From contig JAQTZZ010000004.1 in assembly GCA_028687545.1 (NCBI GenBank), positions 62,001 through 126,000 on the forward strand: DNA of 64,000 nucleotides, written 5' to 3'. The translations under genes were made by a program, and so were the position numbers. Of the stretch, positions 27,213 through 34,174 are shown piece by piece; within the stretch, counting starts at the first letter, position 1; each line of letters opens with the position of its first letter. Source of the DNA: Candidatus Wallbacteria bacterium. GTDB lineage: Bacteria > Muiribacteriota > JAQTZZ01. A model generated the notes under the pieces. That model ran no database searches. It saw only the letters and a list, made by a program, of their open reading frames with translations, and was not told where the DNA came from.

Positions 27213-28586
27213 CTAAATCCTCTCTAGCCAATATAAACTTCTCTTCGTCTCGAAAATTCCCCATTTCTTGACTATGCGAAAAAACACAGAAAATTCCTTT
27301 TCAAAGGCATCTTGGTTGTAAGAGATAAAAATATCCTTCCTCATGGAAAGCATTTCCACAATCTGGGAATCTGTCTTTGGGATGAATTCGATCAGCAAGT
27401 TTTTGGAAAAAGAGGCGAAGAGCCTGGCGATTTTGTCCATTGGCATGTTGTTGGTAATTGCCAGGTGATGGATCAGGGCAAGGGCCAGGGTAAGGTCTGC
27501 CGGAGCGCGTGAGAGCAGTGAACTCCGCTCCTGATTCAGGCAGCCGATGGCTGGTGTGGGGTTGGACAGGTCGGCGTTTATTGGGAGCAGGTTTTTGTCT
27601 TTGCGGGTTTGAGCATCAAGGTAGTTCAGTTCTACTGTTTCATGGTCGCTGTCGATTGAGATGGTGTAGGCACCTGATTCGGAAGCAATACGGCTGAATC
27701 TGCCGGTATTGGCGCCTGCGTCGCAGACTGTGGCAGGCTTGATCTGAGCTATGGTTTCGCGGACTATCCGCTCTTTTTCGGACATGGCTTTTGTGTTGTA
27801 ATTGGTGTTTTCGTAATATTCGCTCCAGAGAGTTTTGTTTTTGGGTAGATTGAGTTTCTGGACTGCCGTGATCAGGCTGTCTATGATCCCTTTCAGGGAG
27901 TTGAGAGTGATCTGGCTTTGGTTTCCTGTATTAGTAGCGGGCTGGCAATTCTTTTCACTGGAGGCGTGCATGTGCAGGTGCACTAAAAGGTGCCAGTTGA
28001 ATCTGCTGGAAAAAGGAAGGGTTGCAGATGCTACATCTAACGGGATTCCATCCAGGAAGCTGAGGCTTAGTTTGTTCAGTTCAGGGGATTGGTAGCTCAT
28101 CAGAGCCAGTGGTGCCAGAAAATGCCGGCAGAACTGGCGGTAGGCTATCCAGGGAGAGCCTGGCTGATATTTCTCGAAGGACAGGGTGTCGATGAAGATC
28201 GGCTTGTAGCCTGTGAATTGGATGTTGTAGGCGCTGGCATCCTTTAAGGTCAGACCGTGTTCAAGTGCCCTGGCCTGGATCTGCAAAGTGAGCAGAGCAG
28301 CTGCTTTCAACTGGCTGAAACACCATTCATAGGGATAGGAAATGAATGGAATTTCCTGAGGCTTGATGATTTTATACAGAGTTTCCGGTTGAGGGGAGTT
28401 TATTATGCAGTCTTGATGCGGAATCAGCAATTCCTCGGAAACCAGGTGATCGTAAAGGCCGGATTTGATTAACAGGTCATAATCATTCTGATAGCAGCGG
28501 TTGATCTGCCGATATAATTTACCGTCCTGCTGAAAGACAAAACCTGAGGGATCTCTGAAAGAAGAAGGAAGTATTTCAGCAGCCAT
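27213..28586 (-). CDS. SAM-dependent methyltransferase with a kinase-like N-terminal half
   Basis: 457 residues. The C-terminal half has a SAM site (VCDAGANTGRFSRIASESGAYTISIDSD, from about 288). The N-terminal half has LKDASAYNIQFTGYKPIFIDTLSF, which resembles the catalytic loop and Asp of aminoglycoside-kinase folds (D-x4-N, then F-I-D). This two-part layout is found in NoeA-like proteins beside polysaccharide genes. The substrate is unknown. It precedes the GT2 gene in the same direction and follows the small membrane protein, so the three may form one operon. Confidence 0.65.
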   Translation of the reverse strand: MAAEILPSSFRDPSGFVFQQDGKLYRQINRCYQNDYDLLIKSGLYDHLVSEELLIPHQDCIINSPQPETLYKIIKPQEIPFISYPYEWCFSQLKAAALLTLQIQARALEHGLTLKDASAYNIQFTGYKPIFIDTLSFEKYQPGSPWIAYRQFCRHFLAPLALMSYQSPELNKLSLSFLDGIPLDVASATLPFSSRFNWHLLVHLHMHASSEKNCQPATNTGNQSQITLNSLKGIIDSLITAVQKLNLPKNKTLWSEYYENTNYNTKAMSEKERIVRETIAQIKPATVCDAGANTGRFSRIASESGAYTISIDSDHETVELNYLDAQTRKDKNLLPINADLSNPTPAIGCLNQERSSLLSRAPADLTLALALIHHLAITNNMPMDKIARLFASFSKNLLIEFIPKTDSQIVEMLSMRKDIFISYNQDAFEKEFSVFFRIVKKWGIFETKRSLYWLERI

Positions 28587-28595
28587 ATAGAGATG

Positions 28596-28793
28596 TCACT
28601 TATCTGATTTCCGCTTGAATTTCTTATTAAACCAGGCTTTGAGATTCTGCCAGTAAAGCTTGATCGCGTATAAGCCGCCAAGCAAGGCTGCGATAGTCAC
28701 CTGGAACAGATAGCTGCCTGAACCCGGATCAATATAGGCCATGGCCGGGGTCTGGAACAGCAAGGCCAAAGAAAGGATAAGATATATCAGCAT
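28596..28793 (-). CDS. Small conserved membrane protein next to the methyltransferase
   Basis: 65 residues: a signal-like first helix (MLIYLILSLALLFQTPAMA), then YIDPGSGSYLFQ, a second helix (VTIAALLGGLYAIKLYW) and a basic tail (KAWFNKKFKRKSDK). Proteins with the YIDPGSGS motif are commonly seen beside methyltransferases in surface-polysaccharide regions; no function is known to me. The 9-base gap to the methyltransferase start suggests co-translation and a joint role in the membrane. Confidence 0.65.
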   Translation of the reverse strand: MLIYLILSLALLFQTPAMAYIDPGSGSYLFQVTIAALLGGLYAIKLYWQNLKAWFNKKFKRKSDK

Positions 28794-28842
28794 AATGGGT
28801 ATTATAGTGAAGCAGGGAAAAGAAATGCAAGGAAAAAAATAC

Positions 28843-29772
28843 TCACTGTTCTTGAGGGACGATATCGATCACCGTTACTTCTGGGCGGCAGAGGAATCTT
28901 GCTCCATGCCAGCCGCCTTTTTCTACTCCAAGCCCTCTGTTCACATAAAGCAGGGCATCATTTTTTGAGTATTCGCCGCTGATGTATCCGTATTTTGAAT
29001 GGGAAAAAAGAGATCCTGTCAGGAGCAGACTGACCTGTCCGCCATGCGTGTGGCCTGCCAGAAAAAGATCGATCCCGCAATCGAGAGTGTTGAAGAGATC
29101 CGGAGAATGCAGTAAAAGAATATTATAGGAGCTGGGCTTCAGATCGTGAAGAATCGGGTATTGTTGAAAAACATTGGTCTCTGTCACGTGAGGATAGAAG
29201 CTTTGCAGACCAGTGATGATGAAAGAAGTCCCGCCTTTTTCAAATGCCACTTTATCGCCGTTGAGTACCTTGAACCCTGTATTCTCAAAAATTCTGTTTT
29301 TGAGGGAGTTGAGCGCATCTGTATTCCCCAGCACCGCAAACTTGCCTATGCCGGCTTCCAGGGAACTCATGGCCCGGCAGAAGACAGGTATACCTGCTTT
29401 GGAAATCACAGCATCGCCTGTAAACACGAGCAGGTCAGGCTTCAGAGGATTGATGATTCCAGGCAGCTTTCCTTCGTTTCTGACTCCATCACTGCTGTGA
29501 AAATCGCTTAAATGGACGATTCTCAGGCTGCCATTTTTCAGTTTCGGGCTTCTGATCGTGATATGAGTGACTTCGATCCAGTATGGCTCGATGAAGTAGC
29601 CATACAGGATGCAGAGGATTGAGATGAAGAAAAGCCAGTGCATCACCTTGATATATTTCCGGTTCAGCGGGATTTTTTTGTGCTTGAATTTCAAAAGGCT
29701 GAAATAAATGCAGAAATAGAGTTCGCTGCAGCAGATCAGGATTAAAACAGTAATCAGTAAAATCAGATTCAT
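28843..29772 (-). CDS. Membrane-anchored metallophosphoesterase (YkuE/YaeI-like)
   Basis: 309 residues from ATG 29772. Two N-terminal membrane helices (about 1-22 and 43-65) are followed by a calcineurin-like domain: VHLSDFHSSDG (metal Asp, His), VFTGDAV, AVLGNTDAL (Asn), LLLHSPDLF (His) and LAGHTHGGQVSL (His-x-His). Family members cleave phosphodiester or pyrophosphate bonds in lipid or nucleotide substrates at the membrane. Fragments of this gene's 5' part recur three times in the next 3.3 kb (see separate entries). A longer frame up to 29841 lacks support. Confidence 0.85.
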   Translation of the reverse strand: MNLILLITVLILICCSELYFCIYFSLLKFKHKKIPLNRKYIKVMHWLFFISILCILYGYFIEPYWIEVTHITIRSPKLKNGSLRIVHLSDFHSSDGVRNEGKLPGIINPLKPDLLVFTGDAVISKAGIPVFCRAMSSLEAGIGKFAVLGNTDALNSLKNRIFENTGFKVLNGDKVAFEKGGTSFIITGLQSFYPHVTETNVFQQYPILHDLKPSSYNILLLHSPDLFNTLDCGIDLFLAGHTHGGQVSLLLTGSLFSHSKYGYISGEYSKNDALLYVNRGLGVEKGGWHGARFLCRPEVTVIDIVPQEQ

Positions 29773-29861
29773 TAGCAAGTCCGATGTATCAGCAACAGGC
29801 TTATTATATAAAGGGGATGGGAGGGAATACAAGAAAATCAAAAAAAATCAGGAACGGATGG

Positions 29862-29881
29862 ATCCCTGCTTCCGCAGGGAT
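29862..29881. repeat. REP-like palindrome
   Basis: A perfect 8-base stem (ATCCCTGC, GCAGGGAT) with the loop TTCC, followed by GACGAAA. Its form matches short intergenic palindromes that are repeated in many bacterial genomes. Only one copy is in this window. It sits at the left edge of the accessory island. Confidence 0.5.
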
Positions 29882-29901
29882 GACGAAACGGGCGGTGGGA
29901 A

Positions 29902-29943
29902 TTGACAAGACTGTAAGCCAAATGTAAGATATTGAAGATATTG
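29902..29943 (+). promoter_or_regulatory. Promoter of the VapBC-like pair with tandem operator-like repeats
   Basis: TTGACA (29902-29907), a 17-base spacer and TAAGAT (29925-29930) make a near-consensus promoter. The -10 box runs into two exact tandem copies of AAGATATTG (29926-29934 and 29935-29943). Toxin-antitoxin operons are usually autorepressed, so these repeats are a natural operator candidate. Confidence 0.55.
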
Positions 29944-29966
29944 TAAACTTAAAGGATCAAGAAATT

Positions 29967-30167
29967 ATGAATATTGAAAGCAAAATCAGAATACTGCCGA
30001 ACGAATTGCGCAGGGAAGTCCTTGATTTTATCGATTTTCTTCTTGCCAAAAGGGAAAATCACAAAGGGAGAAAGCCAAGCCTTGAATGGATCGGCGGGCT
30101 TTCCGAATTCCAGGGAAAATTTACCGCAATGGAACTCCAGAAAAAATCTCTTGATTGGCGTGACTGA
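29967..30167 (+). CDS. DUF2281/VapB-like antitoxin
   Basis: 66 residues: a helical N-terminal part (SKIRILPNELRREVLDFIDFLLAK) of the DUF2281 kind, followed by a basic linker and a C-terminal tail (SLEWIGGLSEFQGKFTAMELQKKSLDWRD) ending in the W-R-D typical of VapB-like antitoxins, where it would wrap the toxin. AAAGGATC precedes the ATG. The stop overlaps the toxin ATG by one base (TGATG), as in true toxin-antitoxin pairs. Confidence 0.75.
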   Translation: MNIESKIRILPNELRREVLDFIDFLLAKRENHKGRKPSLEWIGGLSEFQGKFTAMELQKKSLDWRD

Positions 30168-30559
30168 TGTATCTTCTTGACACTAATGTTTTTATTGAAG
30201 GATTGCTCGGGCAGGAAAAAGCTGAAGAGGTTAGAAGCCTCTTCCTGAAAGTCAGGCTTGACGAACTTTTCATCACTGATCTTTCCATCCATTCGATTGG
30301 AATAATCCTTTTCCGGCTCAAAAAAATTGAACTGTTCCACACCTTTTTAAGTGATCTTCTTATCGATGGAATCAATATTGTGACCTTGAATCCTGAAGAA
30401 ATGAAAGATCTTGAAAAGGTTGCCGGGGAATATCACTTGGATTTTGATGATTCATATCAACTCTGGGCTTCTGTCAAGAACGGATTGAAGCTGGTAAGCT
30501 ATGATTCTGATTTTGATAAGCCTGGAATCAATGCCGTCAAACCAGTTGAAATCAACTGA
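30167..30559 (+). CDS. PIN-domain toxin (VapC-like ribonuclease)
   Basis: 130-residue PIN domain. Acidic metal ligands are visible: Asp in MYLLDTNVFIEGLL, the middle acidic region, LDFDDSYQLWASVKN and SYDSDFDKPG. VapC toxins cleave tRNA or rRNA; the target here is unknown. Sits one base into the antitoxin stop. The residues around TDLSIHSIGIILFRLKK fit the helix that carries the second acidic group, although it is less acidic than usual. Confidence 0.8.
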   Translation: MYLLDTNVFIEGLLGQEKAEEVRSLFLKVRLDELFITDLSIHSIGIILFRLKKIELFHTFLSDLLIDGINIVTLNPEEMKDLEKVAGEYHLDFDDSYQLWASVKNGLKLVSYDSDFDKPGINAVKPVEIN

Positions 30560-30572
30560 ATCTTCTCTTGCG

Positions 30573-30693
30573 GATAATATCGACCACTGTAATTTCATGG
30601 TAAATCAGAAAGAATTTCGGATGCAGCGGGATTTTTTTGTGTTTGAATTTCAAAAGAACGAAGTAAATGCAGAAATAGAGTTCGCTGCAGCAG
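30573..30693 (-). pseudogene. Metallophosphoesterase gene fragment A (internally deleted copy)
   Basis: Bases 30624-30693 match 29665-29734 of the intact metallophosphoesterase gene at 65 of 70 positions (counted by hand). Further left, the - strand of 30573-30599 encodes HEITVVDII, much like PEVTVIDIV near that protein's C-terminus. So the fragment seems to join a 3' end to a 5' part with the middle lost. It separates the VapBC-like pair from the DUF6922/AbiEii pair. Confidence 0.75.
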
Positions 30694-30760
30694 GTGCGGA
30701 AATCTGGTAGAATTAATGGGGAACAGGGAAAGAAAATTTTGAATGATGGTGGGGACTGTT

Positions 30761-31060
30761 ATGAGTGAAGACAAGCTCAGCCTTGAAGAGCGGAAACTGC
30801 TCGGCTGCCTTTTCTGGGATGTGGCAGTGGAGTCCATTGTAACCGGAAAGCACGATTTTTTTATTGTGGAAAGAATCATTACTCTCGGCAATCCCGAACA
30901 GGTGAACTGGATGCTGAAAAAATTTCCAGTTGAGCTGCTGATTGAAGTGCTCAGAAAATCCAGGAATCTTGATAAAAAAGGTGCCAATTTCTGGGCTGTC
31001 CATTTTGGTGTTCCTCTGGATGAGGTTTTATGTTTGAAAAATCAATCGATCCTGAACTGA
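30761..31060 (+). CDS. DUF6922-type protein, probable antitoxin partner of AbiEii
   Basis: 99 residues from ATG 30761, which follows a GGTGGGG box; ATG 30743 is also in frame. The pattern LFWDVAVESIVTGKHDFFIVERIITLGNPEQVNWMLKKF then LRKSRNLDKKGANFWAVHFGVP is that of the DUF6922 domain, a short helical protein that precedes nucleotidyltransferase toxins. It overlaps the toxin gene by 31 bases. Antitoxin role is inferred from position. Confidence 0.6.
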   Translation: MSEDKLSLEERKLLGCLFWDVAVESIVTGKHDFFIVERIITLGNPEQVNWMLKKFPVELLIEVLRKSRNLDKKGANFWAVHFGVPLDEVLCLKNQSILN

Positions 31061-31665
31061 TTGGAATTATTGACAAGATTTCACTGAAGAGAGATTTTGC
31101 AGAGTCGTTTTATCTTGCCGGCGGAACGGCTCTGGCTCTGCATCTGGGCCATCGGAAAAGCGTTGACCTGGATTTCTTTTCCGAAAAAAAGTTCAATACC
31201 GACTATTTCTGCCGCTGTATTACCGGACTTGGTGGTACGATCGCTGCGGAAGATCAGGAAACAATCCAGGCTTTCATAAACAATGTAAAAATATCCCTGT
31301 TTTATTATCCTTATCGAGTTCTGCAGAATTTTTCCGGTTTCAGGGGCATCCAGGTTGCCGGGATTCCTGATATAGCCTGCATGAAGGTGATTGCGGTTTC
31401 TCAGCGCGCGGAAAAAAAGGATTTTTATGATCTTTTTGAGATTTTGAGAAAGACATCCCCACCTGATCTGAAGCAGGCGATCCTGGATAAATACGGCCCA
31501 GGCAGGATCAACTGTTACCATGTCCTGAAAGCTCTGTTTTATTTTGCGGATGCGGAAAAATCTCCTGATCCGATCAGCCTGAACAATACCGCCTGGAACG
31601 ATGTAAAGCGATTTTTTCTTGATAATGAACGGAAAATCAAGGAATCGCTCTGCCCCGAAGAGTAG
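31030..31665 (+). CDS. AbiEii/AbiGii-family nucleotidyltransferase toxin
   Basis: 211 residues with the family core FYLAGGTALALHLGHRKSVDLDFFSEKKF (about 25-55), which holds the nucleotidyltransferase G-G-T and D-x-D, then IPDIACMKVIAVSQRAEKKDFYDLFEIL. AbiEii toxins transfer nucleotides to tRNA or other targets and act in phage abortive infection and type IV toxin-antitoxin systems. TGAGG lies 4 bases before the ATG. Its gene partner upstream is DUF6922 rather than the AbiEi antitoxin of classical systems. Confidence 0.8.
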   Translation: MFEKSIDPELIGIIDKISLKRDFAESFYLAGGTALALHLGHRKSVDLDFFSEKKFNTDYFCRCITGLGGTIAAEDQETIQAFINNVKISLFYYPYRVLQNFSGFRGIQVAGIPDIACMKVIAVSQRAEKKDFYDLFEILRKTSPPDLKQAILDKYGPGRINCYHVLKALFYFADAEKSPDPISLNNTAWNDVKRFFLDNERKIKESLCPEE

Positions 31666-31691
31666 ACAGAAAACATCATCCAGCAAACAAC

Positions 31692-31763
31692 AAATAAATG
31701 CAGAAATTGAGTTCGCTGAGGCAGATCAGGAGTAAAACAGTAATCAGTAAGATCAGATTCATT
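31692..31763 (-). pseudogene. Metallophosphoesterase gene fragment B (5' end with start codon)
   Basis: Matches 29702-29773 at 67 of 72 positions (counted by hand), including the start codon. Read on the - strand it encodes MNLILLITVLLLICLSELNF, nearly the N-terminus of the intact protein, and then leaves the homology. It lies in the 200-base gap between the AbiEii gene and the ATPase gene; the rest of that gap holds the palindrome at 31812 and nothing else I can identify. Confidence 0.75.
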
Positions 31764-31811
31764 GGGATGACAGGTTTATCAATTTTAAGATTAATTTTGC
31801 ATTCAGGAACA

Positions 31812-31835
31812 GCATTGAGTAAAATTACTCAATGC
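31812..31835. promoter_or_regulatory. Perfect inverted repeat upstream of the DUF4143 ATPase
   Basis: Two exact 11-base arms (GCATTGAGTAA and TTACTCAATGC) around AA, 30 bases before the ATPase ATG. There is no T-run behind it, so it is more likely an operator or an RNA structure than a terminator. No matching site was noticed elsewhere in the window. Confidence 0.45.
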
Positions 31836-31864
31836 ACTGAGCAAAAATAAAAAAGAGGCTTTGA

Positions 31865-33055
31865 ATGTTTAAAAGACCGGTGTTCTCGGAGTTTCTGAAA
31901 AGATGCAGGGCAAAGCGGAACTTTATCCAGGTACTTTCAGGCCCCAGGCAAACAGGAAAGACTACCCTGGTCAGGCAGATGATGCAGGAGATTTCGGTTC
32001 CAGTTCATTATGCCTCAGCGGATGAACCGCTGCTAAAGGACCGGGCTTGGCTGACGCAGCAATGGGAGACTGCAAGGGCGCTGTGCAGGAATCGTGAAGG
32101 ATTGGTTGTTCTGGACGAAATCCAGAAAATTCAGGACTGGTCCGAGACAGTCAAGCGGCTCTGGGACGAGGACACAGCTTCCGGAAGCGGGTTGAGAGCA
32201 GTAATTCTCGGCTCATCCCCGCTGTTGGTCCGTAAAGGCTTATCAGACAGCCTAGCCGGCAGATTCGAAACAATTCCTGTCACGCATTGGTCGTTTCCAG
32301 AAATGAAGGCTGCTTTCGGCTGGGATCTGCTGAAATACATATATTATGGAGGCTATCCGGGGAGCGCCGCGCTGATCGAGGATCACGAACGATGGAGGCA
32401 TTATATCCTGGATTCATTGATCGAAACCACGGTTTCCAGAGACATTCTGCTTATGAACCGGGTGGAAAAACCTGTTCTGCTGCGCAGGCTGTTTGAGCTT
32501 GGCTGCACATATTCCGGTCAGGTGCTGTCTTATCAGAAAATGCTCGGGCAATTGCAGGACGCCGGCAATACGACCACTCTGGCCCATTACCTGGAATTGC
32601 TTGATTCCGCAGGGCTGCTCACAGGGCTCCAGAAATTTTACGGTGATGCTGCAAGAACGAGGTCTTCCAGCCCCAAGTTCATGGTCTACAACACCGCCCT
32701 TTTAAGTGCACTCTCGTCCCATTCATATGAAGCTGCAGTCGGACAGCCTGAAATCTTTGGACGGCTGGTGGAATCTGCGGTTGGCGCGACGCTGTTAAAC
32801 GGGGCAAAGGGAAAGAGGCTGGAAGTTTATTACTGGGCAGGCGGAAACCGGGAAGTGGATTTTGTGCTTCGATCCGGAAAAACAGTGACTGCGATTGAAG
32901 TGAAAAGCGGTAGAAAAAAAACCTCACTTCAGGGCCTGGAACAATTCAACGGGAAATTCAGGGTTGATCATACTTTGCTGGTCGGCACAGGAGGCATTCC
33001 ATTGGAAACATTTTTAGCAAGCCCGGTTGAAGAATGGGTGACTTCGATCCAGTAA
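31865..33055 (+). CDS. AAA-type ATPase with C-terminal DUF4143 domain
   Basis: 396 residues. Walker A is GPRQTGKTTL (about 26-35) and Walker B is LVVLDEIQKI, followed by VILGSSPLLVRKGLSDSLAGRFETIPV. The C-terminal DUF4143 domain includes NREVDFVLRSGKTVTAIEVKSGRKK, a nuclease-like D-x(n)-E-x-K pattern. Such ATPases are common in genomic islands and their role is unclear; some behave like mobile or defence genes. AAAGAGG lies 7 bases before the ATG. The last codons (VTSIQ and stop) are encoded by metallophosphoesterase fragment C read in antisense, so the gene was fused to this fragment. Confidence 0.82.
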   Translation: MFKRPVFSEFLKRCRAKRNFIQVLSGPRQTGKTTLVRQMMQEISVPVHYASADEPLLKDRAWLTQQWETARALCRNREGLVVLDEIQKIQDWSETVKRLWDEDTASGSGLRAVILGSSPLLVRKGLSDSLAGRFETIPVTHWSFPEMKAAFGWDLLKYIYYGGYPGSAALIEDHERWRHYILDSLIETTVSRDILLMNRVEKPVLLRRLFELGCTYSGQVLSYQKMLGQLQDAGNTTTLAHYLELLDSAGLLTGLQKFYGDAARTRSSSPKFMVYNTALLSALSSHSYEAAVGQPEIFGRLVESAVGATLLNGAKGKRLEVYYWAGGNREVDFVLRSGKTVTAIEVKSGRKKTSLQGLEQFNGKFRVDHTLLVGTGGIPLETFLASPVEEWVTSIQ

Positions 33056-33110
33056 GGCTCGATGAAATAGCCGTTTGAGATGCAGAGGGATTTTTTTGTG
33101 CCTGAATTTC
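33038..33110 (-). pseudogene. Metallophosphoesterase gene fragment C (internal deletion)
   Basis: 33038-33088 matches 29567-29617 at 44 of 51 positions; 33087-33110 matches 29669-29692 at 23 of 24 (both counted by hand). On the - strand it reads GYFIEPYWIEVTH, as in the intact protein. The join, where GATGCAG meets GGGATTTTTTT, is the same join seen in fragment A, so A and C share one deletion. It provides the stop codon of the ATPase gene. Confidence 0.75.
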
Positions 33111-33115
33111 TTTGA

Positions 33116-34069
33116 TCAGCTCTGCTCTTTTTTCAGCGACAGTATAATTATCCCTGTCATGATCAGGGCCATGCCTGAGAGTTTCGGGATCGGCAGGGAT
33201 TCTCCCAGAATCAGCACAGACATCAGAGTGGTGAGAGCAGGCTCCAGGGAGAGGAAGATGCCAAGCAGGTAGTTCTCTACTTTGCCTGACACATAGGAGA
33301 GCAAAGTGAAGAAAGCTACTGTGCCGATCAGGACCAGGCCCAGGAAATGCAGGGCTACTTCGGGTCTGAGCGGGATCAGGCCTGAGAAATGATAAGGGTC
33401 GATGCCTGAGCGGATCACCAGCGCATCCAGGATTACTGCAGCCAGGGCTCCCACCATGAACACATAGAAGTTCACCACTGCTGTGGAGAGATTTCTCAGC
33501 TTGTACCAGCGGTGGCAGATTACGCCTGTGCCGAACAGATTGCCTGAGACTATCGCTGTGACGATCCCGATCAGCGAGGCGTCCGCCTTGTCCCAGAGGA
33601 GCAGGGCCAGGCCTGTCAGCACTATGGCGAGCGAGATGTAAGCCCGGCCGCTGGGCTTTTCAGAGAGGATCAGATACCCATACAACATGTTGGAGACTGG
33701 ATAGAGGAAAAAGAGGAAAGTGGCGAAACCTGCCGGAGTGCCGATGCAGATGCTGTAGAAGAACATCAGCATTGCGGCGAAAGTGGGCACCAGGCCATGG
33801 TAAATTAAAACAAGCCAGGGGAGCGGCGCTGCGGCCCGGATTTGCTGGCGGTTTTCGTTGACTGAGGATTGCCTGGCGTCAGTTTCCACGAAAGTGAACC
33901 AGCGGCGCTTATACAGGAAATAGAAGAAGATGGCGGCAAAGAACAGGCGCCATTTCAGGAGCGAGAGCGGGTAGGCTATGCCTGCCCTGGAAAGGCCTGA
34001 GACGAAGATCGCGATGGTCGATCCGCAGAAAGAAGTCAGGAAGCAGAGGAGCAGGGTGCGAGTTTTCAC
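33116..34069 (-). CDS. EamA/DMT-family transporter
   Basis: 317 residues with about ten membrane helices in two EamA repeats, one starting at LLLCFLTSFCGSTIAIFVSGLSR and one at LIGIVTAIVSGNLFGTGVICHRW. The second ends with EPALTTLMSVLILGESLPIPKLSGMALIMTGIIILSL, the family signature. A hydrophilic loop (about 60-85) is slightly long. It exports or imports a small metabolite of unknown kind. The start is GTG at 34069; no good ribosome site is seen. It is divergent from ahcY. Confidence 0.82.
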   Translation of the reverse strand: MKTRTLLLCFLTSFCGSTIAIFVSGLSRAGIAYPLSLLKWRLFFAAIFFYFLYKRRWFTFVETDARQSSVNENRQQIRAAAPLPWLVLIYHGLVPTFAAMLMFFYSICIGTPAGFATFLFFLYPVSNMLYGYLILSEKPSGRAYISLAIVLTGLALLLWDKADASLIGIVTAIVSGNLFGTGVICHRWYKLRNLSTAVVNFYVFMVGALAAVILDALVIRSGIDPYHFSGLIPLRPEVALHFLGLVLIGTVAFFTLLSYVSGKVENYLLGIFLSLEPALTTLMSVLILGESLPIPKLSGMALIMTGIIILSLKKEQS

Positions 34070-34174
34070 GGTGTTATCATATCACAGGAACTGACTATTG
34101 GTAACCTGATACCCTGCTATGCTAAAATAATGGCCTGGAAGATTTTGATAAATCAATAAATTGCCGGAGGTACC

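Noticed and set aside
29862-29881. CRISPR repeat or integron site
   Set aside because: A single palindrome without regular copies, spacers or integrase nearby; a REP-like element fits better.
30501-30710. Small + strand frame across the end of the PIN gene and fragment A
   Set aside because: It begins inside the PIN gene and runs through decayed phosphoesterase sequence; no sign of a real protein.
31081-31686. 201-codon - strand frame opposite AbiEii
   Set aside because: Antisense to a gene with clear family motifs.
34080-34174. SAH riboswitch in front of ahcY
   Set aside because: The 95 bases before the gene show no paired structure like the known SAH riboswitch.
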